Part shown: piece by piece, positions 1 to 4,594 of the stretch
How the letters are laid out: each line of letters starts with the position of its first letter
Position numbering within the stretch: position 1 is the stretch's first letter
Assembly (NCBI GenBank): GCA_946638265.1
Contig: CAMPBN010000082.1
Span: 1-5,753, forward strand
DNA: 5,753 nucleotides
Origin: an uncultured Bacillota bacterium
GTDB lineage: Bacteria > Bacillota > Clostridia > Peptostreptococcales > Anaerovoracaceae
Reading direction: 5' to 3'
The notes under the pieces: model-generated
What the model was told of the DNA's origin: nothing
What the model saw: the letters and a program-made list of their open reading frames with translations, nothing else
The model's database searches: none
Translations under genes and position numbers: made by a program

Positions 1-575
1 AGGTGGAAGTTGAAGGCGACATTCTGGCAGAGTCCATCATCGATTCGGACATCACATGCCAGGGAGACATCAACCTTTCCAACTCCGGCAAAGGCATCCT
101 GGTAGGCGGCACCATCAACATCAAAGGCGATCTGGTGGTAAAGACTCTGGGAAATGAAAATGAAAGAATCACCAATATCAAGATTATCGGTATCGAAACA
201 GGTGTCCAGGATGAGCTGACATCTCTCATGGTGGAAAAGGAAAACCTGGTCAAGAATTCCGAAAAGCTGAAGACCGAAAGACGTAAGACTTTCCAACCGA
301 TGCTTGACGATGACGATCCGATCATGATCAAGGTCAAGGAGATAGACAAAAAGCTGGCTCTTATGGCCAGACAGATCGAAGAAACGGGCCGTAAGATTCA
401 GGAAGTCAAGAATAAATGGTCTTACGAATATGCAGGCAGCGTGGAATGCAAGGGCAAGATTTATTACGGCGCACGTATTTCGTTCGGTGAGGAAAGATAT
501 CAATTCACTACCGAATCGCTCGACCATTGCAAGATTTATTGGAATGACGGAGAAATCCTCAACAGTCCGCTTTAG
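1..575 (+). CDS. FapA/DUF342 family protein, C-terminal part (5' end cut by window)
   Basis: The reading frame is open to the left edge, so this is the last 190 or so residues of a longer protein; the GTG at 3-5 is an internal Val codon rather than a start. Counting from that codon, residues 1-66 are Gly- and beta-rich repeats (GDILAESII, GDINLSNSGKGILVGGTINIK) typical of the DUF342 beta-helix-like core. Residues 69-137 form a charged helical hairpin or coiled coil, broken near 99-106 by a PMLDDDDP turn. Residues 141-187 return to beta structure (AGSVECKGKIYYGARISFG). This core, coiled coil, beta-tail order matches FapA proteins, which are usually several hundred residues long. FapA-type proteins have been linked to flagellar assembly and to bactofilin-like surface functions, but their molecular role is poorly defined. 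The next gene starts 23 bp downstream, suggesting cotranscription. The family call is fairly secure; a specific function is not. Confidence 0.8.
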   Translation, partial: VEVEGDILAESIIDSDITCQGDINLSNSGKGILVGGTINIKGDLVVKTLGNENERITNIKIIGIETGVQDELTSLMVEKENLVKNSEKLKTERRKTFQPMLDDDDPIMIKVKEIDKKLALMARQIEETGRKIQEVKNKWSYEYAGSVECKGKIYYGARISFGEERYQFTTESLDHCKIYWNDGEILNSPL

Positions 576-598
576 GAGATAAAACAGGTAGGAGTAAG

Positions 599-1255
599 AT
601 GGCAAAGCGCAGAGGCGGTTTTAAAAAGATAGACGTGATGGGCCCCGGCGGCAGAGTCGTGGTTTCCGCATCCGAGATAGTTATCGATGCGGGGCGCATG
701 ATTCTCAAAGGCAGCGGATTTATGCTGCTGCCCCACCAATTCGAGGTCGATTGCGTGGCATATATGACAGACGGCCTGGTGCCTTTCAAGGCCAGAGTGA
801 CACTGTCCACCGAAAAGCAGGTAAACCTGGAGATTCTGGGCGCTTCCCAGAAGATGGACAGACGCGAAGCATTGAAGGTGCCAACCAACGCCAAGGAATG
901 CATTTTGGAGGTTCACGGTACAGGCATCCACCACAAGCATTTTATGAGGCTTGAGGATGACATACAGCTGGTGAACCTGAGCATGGGCGGAATAGGTTTT
1001 TTGAGCAACCGCCCGTATTTCAAGCACCAGAGGCTGCTGATCCAATTGGCGATGATCAGACAGGATTTCGTCATTGAGGCGGAAGTCTTGCGAAAGATCC
1101 GTCGGAATCGCAGCTATGAAGGCCTGCCGTACAAATATTCCTACGGCTGCAAGTTTCATTGCAACAGCGAAGCCAAGAACAGAATGCTGTGCGAGCATGT
1201 ATTCAGGCTCGAAATGATAAACAGACAGAATCAAGAATCCAGAGAAGACCGCTAA
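599..1255 (+). CDS. PilZ-domain protein, YcgR-like two-domain architecture
   Basis: A 218-residue protein with an N-terminal beta-rich domain (about 15-82, VVVSASEIVIDAGRMIL onward) resembling the PilZN/YcgR-N flagellar-brake domain, followed by a PilZ domain (about 86-205). PilZ domains bind c-di-GMP through an RxxxR motif and a [D/N]xSxxG motif. Here the second motif is intact (N126-L-S128-M-G-G131). The first reads D87-R-R-E-A-L-K93-V, so the second arginine is lysine. YcgR-type proteins act at the flagellar motor to slow or curb swimming when c-di-GMP is high; that role is inferred here from family and context. The ATG at 599 has an AGGAG at 590-594, only 4 nt upstream, and fits the start of the conserved region. 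It lies 23 bp after the FapA-like gene and 18 bp before the ParA gene, so all three are probably on one transcript. The family is confident; c-di-GMP binding is uncertain because of K93. Confidence 0.85.
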   Translation: MAKRRGGFKKIDVMGPGGRVVVSASEIVIDAGRMILKGSGFMLLPHQFEVDCVAYMTDGLVPFKARVTLSTEKQVNLEILGASQKMDRREALKVPTNAKECILEVHGTGIHHKHFMRLEDDIQLVNLSMGGIGFLSNRPYFKHQRLLIQLAMIRQDFVIEAEVLRKIRRNRSYEGLPYKYSYGCKFHCNSEAKNRMLCEHVFRLEMINRQNQESREDR

Positions 1256-1273
1256 AACAGGAAGGAAAACACA

Positions 1274-2059
1274 ATGGCAAAAATTATAGCAATCACTAAT
1301 CAAAAGGGCGGTGTTGGGAAAACTTCCACGGCAAGTGCGCTGGTCAGCGGGCTGCAGGAAAAAGGCTACAAGGTCCTGGCCATAGATTTGGACCCTCAGG
1401 GAAATCTGGGATTTTGCCTGGGAGTGGAAAATGAAAATGCTCTTACGGTTTATGAACTGATGAAGGGCACGGCTAATATCCGTCGCGTAGTGCAGAGCCA
1501 CAACGGAGTGGACGTAATTCCGGCAAATATCCTTTTGTCAAAGGCAGAGCTGGAATTCAGCGACTTCGGTCGTGAGTTCCTCCTGAAAAAGGGGATTGCT
1601 CCCATTAAAGACGATTACGACTACATCATAATAGATACTCCGCCGGCACTGAACATCCTGACAGTGAATGCGTATGTGGCAACGGATTTTCTCATCATTC
1701 CGATGGTACCGGAAATCCTGTCGCTGATGGGTATTTCGCAGCTGGCAGAAACAGTGAACCTGGTAAAGGGAGTGTTCAATCCGAATATTGAAGTTCTCGG
1801 TATTCTTCTCAACAAATATGACGGTCGCAGAGTTTTGACCAGAGATGTTGAGGAGATGGCCCGCATGGTGGGCACAGAGATGAATACCAAGATATTCAAG
1901 ACCAAAATCAGGCAGTCTGTGGCTGTTGCCGAAGCTCCGGCACATGGGATAAGCATATATGAATATTCCCCAAAATCCAATGCCACCAAAGACTACAGAC
2001 AGCTTGTGGATGAAATTATCGCGCAGAGGGGGATGAAGGTCAATGCCAAGAAAAAGTAA
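1274..2059 (+). CDS. ParA/Soj-family partitioning ATPase (no ParB in the window)
   Basis: A 261-residue ParA-type P-loop ATPase. The deviant Walker A is K11-GGVGKTS18 with signature Lys11 and Lys16. The A' motif is D38-L-D40-PQGN, and Walker B is YIIID121-TPPAL. The C-terminal part has the Soj-like stretch TKIRQSVAVAEAPAHG (around 210-224), where ParA proteins carry arginines used for nonspecific DNA binding (candidate R213). ParA dimers bind the nucleoid with ATP and are released by a partner that stimulates hydrolysis, which moves or spaces cargo. The DPQGN motif and KGGVGKTS loop make it Soj-like rather than FlhG/MinD-like, and there is no FlhG-type N-terminal motif or membrane-targeting C-terminal helix; the tail is basic (NAKKK). 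The RBS is AGGAAGG at 1259-1265. The 3' end overlaps the next gene by 17 bp, which points to that protein as partner. The cargo is unknown; chemoreceptor arrays or flagella are the contextual guess. Confidence 0.9.
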   Translation: MAKIIAITNQKGGVGKTSTASALVSGLQEKGYKVLAIDLDPQGNLGFCLGVENENALTVYELMKGTANIRRVVQSHNGVDVIPANILLSKAELEFSDFGREFLLKKGIAPIKDDYDYIIIDTPPALNILTVNAYVATDFLIIPMVPEILSLMGISQLAETVNLVKGVFNPNIEVLGILLNKYDGRRVLTRDVEEMARMVGTEMNTKIFKTKIRQSVAVAEAPAHGISIYEYSPKSNATKDYRQLVDEIIAQRGMKVNAKKK

Positions 2060-2768
2060 CAAAACCGAGCAGGTGCTCAGACTGATTACTAAATCCGGCG
2101 ACCATGAAGATCCTGCAAGAGAAGAAACAGAAGCCGAAGCCGAAGTCGAAGCGGGCGTTTTCGAAGAAACTGGCGCTTTTGAAGAACCGGAAGTACCGGC
2201 ACCGGCTGAAGCAGATATATATGAAGAGCCCGAAAGCCGTGCAGAACCTGCACCATCTTCCGTTTTATTCGACGAGGAAGAAAAAGAGAGGCTGAAAGCA
2301 GAGCTTCGGGAAGAACTCAAAAGAGAATTTACCGCCGAGATCAGGGAGCAGGCAGCTGCCCCGGCACTGGCACCCGCCCCGGTCCGCGAACCGGAGCCTG
2401 AACCAAGTTTTGATGCTCCTGCCCCTACCCATAGCAGAGAGCTCACAGCGGAAGGCCCTGCCTTGCAGCACAAGGAGACTCCGCCTGTGGAAAGGGACAC
2501 GGATGTTCAAATAGTTAATTTATCGGAGCTTCTTGCTTCCGAATTAATGACAGATGTGATGAGAAAGCTTAATGTTTGCGACTGCAAGCTTTGCAAAGCA
2601 GATGTCTTGGCATTGACGCTGAACCACTTACCGCAAAAATATGTGACTACCGATGCGGGGAAGCAATATATGCAACTAAACATGTACAGGAAACAATATG
2701 AAACCGACGTCTTGTCAGCATTGACAAGGGCATGTGTGAGAGTCAAAGGCTCGCCGCGGCACAGCTAG
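2043..2768 (+). CDS. ComFB-domain protein with basic N-terminus and acidic disordered linker; candidate ParA partner
   Basis: A 241-residue protein in four parts. Residues 1-19 are basic (R3, K4, K7, R13, K17) with a short hydrophobic run VLRLI. Residues 21-70 are Glu/Ala/Pro-rich with 19 acidic residues, so probably disordered. Residues 77-104 look like a single charged helix (EKERLKAELREELKREF), followed by another Pro/Ala/Glu linker to about 150. Residues 157-240 form a ComFB domain (LLASELMTDVMRKLNVCDC, ALTLNHLPQKYVTT, ending VKGSPRH). C179, C181 and C184 (CxCxxC) plus C231 could form a metal site; B. subtilis ComFB is a helical dimer reported to hold zinc. ComFB proteins of cyanobacteria have been reported as c-di-GMP receptors. 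Known stand-alone ComFB proteins are about 100 residues, so the N-terminal 150 residues are an addition. The ATG at 2043 is the only start near the 5' end in frame (next Met is residue 169). It overlaps the ParA gene by 17 bp, with GAGGGG upstream inside parA (about 2026-2031). The ComFB call is strong; the ParA-partner role is inference. Confidence 0.85.
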   Translation: MPRKSNKTEQVLRLITKSGDHEDPAREETEAEAEVEAGVFEETGAFEEPEVPAPAEADIYEEPESRAEPAPSSVLFDEEEKERLKAELREELKREFTAEIREQAAAPALAPAPVREPEPEPSFDAPAPTHSRELTAEGPALQHKETPPVERDTDVQIVNLSELLASELMTDVMRKLNVCDCKLCKADVLALTLNHLPQKYVTTDAGKQYMQLNMYRKQYETDVLSALTRACVRVKGSPRHS

Positions 2769-2784
2769 CTTGGTATTACAAGAG

Positions 2785-2790
2785 AGGTGA
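2785..2790 (+). promoter_or_regulatory. Ribosome binding site that fixes the cheC start
   Basis: AGGTGA lies 5-6 nt before the ATG at 2796. An in-frame GTG at 2787 would give three extra residues (MIL), but it sits inside this Shine-Dalgarno sequence, so the ATG at 2796 is the real start. Confidence 0.8.
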
Positions 2791-2795
2791 TTTTA

Positions 2796-3443
2796 ATGGA
2801 AAAAGCAAAAAGCGCTTATACTGAACTTGAGATTGACGTTTTGCGCGAACTGGGAAACATCGGAGCAGGAAATGCTGCGACATCACTTTCTTCATTATTG
2901 AATGAAAAGGTGGATATGGCAGTTCCAAACGTCAGAATTACTAGTTTTGACGACGCTGTAAAATCATTCGGTGGAGCAGAGCATCTGGCAGCAGGAGTTT
3001 TGCTCAGCTTCGAAGGGCTTGAAGGCGACGAAGCTTCAAAAGACATACGTGGTATGCTTTTGTTTATCGTAGAAATTGAAAGTGCAAATGATATTGTTTC
3101 TATGCTTACAGGCGGAATGTACGAACCGGGTTCTCCGGAATTTGAAGAGATGAAACTTTCTGCTCTTCAGGAGATTGGAAATATAATGGGCGCGGCATAT
3201 ATTAATTCAATCGCAACGTTGACAGGTCTCGGGCTTAACATATCCGTACCTTACCTGGCCATCGATATGGTGGGAGCAATCCTTTCGATTCCTATCGCAG
3301 AATTCGGTGCTCTCAGTGATAATGTACTTTTCATCGAAGAGGGCTTTATCGGTCAGGACAAGAATATCAACAGCAGTATGTCTTTATTTGCGGGAAGCGA
3401 AACTGTTGATACTATTATGAGAAGACTGGGTATTGAAGTATGA
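2796..3443 (+). CDS. cheC: CheC, CheY-P phosphatase and CheD-binding chemotaxis protein
   Basis: CheC dephosphorylates CheY-P and, by binding CheD, takes part in adaptation of Bacillus/Thermotoga-type chemotaxis. The 215-residue product is close to the usual length (about 209 in B. subtilis). It carries both copies of the CheC/CheX/FliY phosphatase signature [D/S]xxxExxN: D14-VLR-E18-LG-N21-IGAGNAA near the N-terminus and S122-ALQ-E126-IG-N129-IMGAAY in the second half. Both active sites therefore look intact, unlike single-site CheX. No FliY-type C-terminal flagellar switch domain is present, so this is CheC and not FliY. A short charged loop at about 73-84 (EGLEGDEASKD) looks like a variable insertion. 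The start at 2796 is chosen from the AGGTGA site. It lies 27 bp after the ComFB gene and shares an ATGA overlap with cheD, so CheC and CheD are probably translationally coupled. Confidence 0.95.
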   Translation: MEKAKSAYTELEIDVLRELGNIGAGNAATSLSSLLNEKVDMAVPNVRITSFDDAVKSFGGAEHLAAGVLLSFEGLEGDEASKDIRGMLLFIVEIESANDIVSMLTGGMYEPGSPEFEEMKLSALQEIGNIMGAAYINSIATLTGLGLNISVPYLAIDMVGAILSIPIAEFGALSDNVLFIEEGFIGQDKNINSSMSLFAGSETVDTIMRRLGIEV

Positions 3444-3934
3444 GTGAAGCAATCGTAGTTGGCATCTCCGATTGGAAAGCATCGACCAAAAAGGACGAGG
3501 TATTTGTAACCTACGCTCTCGGATCGTGCGTCGGAATATGCTTAAGAGACAAAGTCAGCAATATCGGGGGTCTGTCCCACATCATGTTGCCATACTCCAA
3601 GGAATTCAAAGACTGCGGAGAGCTGAACAGGATGAAGTTTGCAGACACCGCAATCCTCGATATGTACAAGCAACTTGTCAAACTCGGCGCGAAGCCGGAA
3701 AATTTCACCGCCAAGATTGCAGGCGGAGCCAATATGTTTCAGTCCTCTGTCGGCGGTTCTATGGGAAACATAGGGCAAAGAAATGTCGCCTATGTTAAGG
3801 AAGTGCTGAAACAATTGAAAGTGCCTATTATCGCAGAAGACACAGGTCTTAATTATGGTCGCACGGTATTTTTCGACCTTGCCACCAACGTTATGAAAGT
3901 GCAGTCACTGGGTAAAGAAATTAAAGAGCTGTAA
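3440..3934 (+). CDS. cheD: CheD, chemoreceptor glutamine deamidase
   Basis: CheD hydrolyses side-chain amides of specific receptor glutamines to glutamate, creating methylation sites and tuning receptor output; CheC binding controls it. The 164-residue protein is of normal length. The Cys-His-Thr catalytic set is visible: T24 in VFVTYALGSC, C30 in GSCVGIC and H47 in GGLSHIMLP. The T-to-C and C-to-H distances (6 and 17 residues) equal those of Thermotoga maritima CheD (T21, C27, H44). Later conserved stretches include KIAGGANMF (92-100), IGQRN (111-115) and DTGLNYGRTVFFDL (134-147). Its ATG overlaps the cheC stop as ATGA (3440-3443), implying coupled translation and roughly matched synthesis of the two partners. 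After the TAA a 108-bp regulatory gap begins; I see no rho-independent terminator there, so read-through into cheW is possible. Confidence 0.96.
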   Translation: MSEAIVVGISDWKASTKKDEVFVTYALGSCVGICLRDKVSNIGGLSHIMLPYSKEFKDCGELNRMKFADTAILDMYKQLVKLGAKPENFTAKIAGGANMFQSSVGGSMGNIGQRNVAYVKEVLKQLKVPIIAEDTGLNYGRTVFFDLATNVMKVQSLGKEIKEL

Positions 3935-3961
3935 CAAATATTTCAAATATTTCAGAAATTT
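3935..3961 (+). repeat. Three tandem 9-bp AT-rich repeats upstream of the cheW promoter
   Basis: CAAATATTT occurs twice head to tail (3935-3943, 3944-3952) and is followed by a third copy with two mismatches, CAGAAATTT (3953-3961). AAATATTT is itself a perfect 8-bp palindrome. The array begins right after the cheD stop codon and ends 3 bp before the -35 hexamer. That position and composition suit an UP element contacting the RNA polymerase alpha subunit, or stacked sites for a small DNA-binding protein. Function is inferred from position only. Confidence 0.6.
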
Positions 3962-3964
3962 CTC

Positions 3965-3994
3965 TTGAAACCCCTGTCCATTATTTGATATAAT
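3965..3994 (+). promoter_or_regulatory. Vegetative-type promoter with extended -10, driving cheW-cheB
   Basis: The -35 is TTGAAA (3965-3970) and the -10 is a perfect TATAAT (3989-3994). The spacer is 18 bp, and TG at 3986-3987 makes an extended -10 (TGATATAAT). The predicted transcript start is near A4001, giving a leader of about 42 nt before the cheW ATG. It resembles the housekeeping sigma-A consensus rather than the motility sigma factor (TAAA-N15-GCCGATAT), so cheW and cheB could be transcribed independently of the upstream genes and of the flagellar sigma cascade. Confidence 0.8.
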
Positions 3995-3996
3995 GG
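3978..3996 (+). promoter_or_regulatory. Dyad overlapping the -10 element, candidate operator
   Basis: CCATTAT (3978-3984) and ATAATGG (3990-3996) are perfect 7-bp inverted repeats separated by 5 bp (TTGAT). The right arm contains most of the -10 hexamer, so a protein bound here would block RNA polymerase. The symmetry is seen directly. A regulator is not identified, and part of the symmetry is forced by the AT-rich -10 itself. Confidence 0.4.
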
Positions 3997-3999
3997 CAA

Positions 4000-4024
4000 C
4001 AAGGTAGTATGGCTTACTATCTTG
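4000..4024 (+). promoter_or_regulatory. Hairpin at the predicted 5' end of the cheW mRNA
   Basis: CAAGGTAGTA (4000-4009) can pair with TACTATCTTG (4015-4024) in a 10-bp stem containing one G-U pair, with loop TGGCT (4010-4014). It starts at the predicted +1 and ends 5 nt before the cheW ribosome binding site. There is no following U run, so it is not a terminator. A stem at the extreme 5' end is known to protect some mRNAs from RNase attack. As DNA it is also a 25-bp near-palindrome that could serve as an operator. Confidence 0.55.
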
Positions 4025-4029
4025 ATGAG

Positions 4030-4036
4030 AAAGGAG
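4030..4036 (+). promoter_or_regulatory. Ribosome binding site that fixes the cheW start
   Basis: AAAGGAG is followed by a 6-nt spacer and the ATG at 4043. In-frame TTG (4022) and ATG (4025) codons exist upstream, but they lie in or next to the hairpin, before this Shine-Dalgarno sequence, and have none of their own. Confidence 0.85.
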
Positions 4037-4042
4037 ATTAGC

Positions 4043-4543
4043 ATGGCAGAATTGTATGACAACAATGTAGTAGTTGAGGAAGATACCCAAGCGGGAAAAT
4101 TCCTTACATTCTCCCTCGACGGAGAAACTTATGGTATCGAAATCAGATATGTGATTGAGATTATCGGTATTCAGGCGATTACAGTTATTCCTGAAGTACC
4201 ACAGTATATCAAAGGTATCATCAATCTTCGCGGAAAGGTTATTCCTGTTATCGATGTCAGACTCAAGTTCGGCAAGGAAGAAATCGAGTACAACGAGAGA
4301 ACATGTATCATCGTAATCGACATCAATGACATTCAGGTGGGTCTTATCGTAGACTTCGTGGATGAAGTTCTCAACATTGGAGACGACGATATCGCAGATG
4401 CTCCAAAGAGCAAGACCGGATTTACCAACAAATACATCAAAGGCATCGGAAAAGTTAACGACAAAGTTCAGCTGCTTCTCGATTGTGAGAAACTCTTAAA
4501 GGATGAGGAAGTAGAAACTCTTGAATCCATGGTTGCAAACTAA
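4043..4543 (+). CDS. cheW: CheW, chemoreceptor-CheA coupling protein
   Basis: CheW is the cytoplasmic scaffold that links receptor tips to the P5 domain of CheA and builds the receptor array. The 166-residue product is one CheW/SH3-like double-barrel domain with little else. KFLTFSLDGETYGIEIRYVIEII (19-41) is the typical first barrel, and IKGIINLRGKVIPVIDVRLKFG (56-77) is the family's most conserved stretch, including R63 of NLRG, matching the receptor-contact region. YIKGIGKVNDKVQLLLDCEKLL (131-152) is the usual C-terminal element. There is no receiver domain, which separates it from CheV. The start at 4043 follows from the AAAGGAG site. It has its own promoter and a possible regulated leader, and is followed after 51 bp by cheB, probably on the same transcript since no terminator is visible between them. 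Confidence 0.96.
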   Translation: MAELYDNNVVVEEDTQAGKFLTFSLDGETYGIEIRYVIEIIGIQAITVIPEVPQYIKGIINLRGKVIPVIDVRLKFGKEEIEYNERTCIIVIDINDIQVGLIVDFVDEVLNIGDDDIADAPKSKTGFTNKYIKGIGKVNDKVQLLLDCEKLLKDEEVETLESMVAN

Positions 4544-4594
4544 AAGAGTTTACAAAGGGGTGCAGATAACGGATATTCGAGGGGTTGAAAGTGT

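Noticed and set aside
572..1501. Long minus-strand open frame (309 codons) opposite the PilZ and ParA genes
   Set aside because: Its product has no recognisable domain. It lies wholly opposite two well-supported genes and has no convincing ribosome binding site; it is a shadow frame.
1538..2500. Minus-strand open frame of 320 codons with a Ser/Ala/Gly-rich product
   Set aside because: The Ser-rich composition is the complement of the Glu/Ala/Pro-rich linker of the ComFB gene; no domain and a strong sense-strand explanation.
2721..2750. TTGACA as the -35 of a cheC promoter
   Set aside because: No -10-like sequence is found 16-18 bp downstream; the hexamer is part of coding sequence and of an inverted repeat.
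2787..2795. GTG start for cheC three codons upstream of 2796
   Set aside because: The GTG is part of the AGGTGA ribosome binding site for the ATG at 2796.
4022..4042. TTG/ATG starts for cheW upstream of 4043
   Set aside because: They lie in or beside the leader hairpin, have no Shine-Dalgarno of their own, and precede the clear AAAGGAG site of the 4043 start.
4551..4576. Motility-sigma-like promoter in the cheW-cheB gap (TACA-N14-ACGGATAT), or vegetative TTTACA-N17-GATATT
   Set aside because: Matches are partial, and transcription would start near 4583, removing the GAGGGG ribosome binding site (4579-4584) of cheB.
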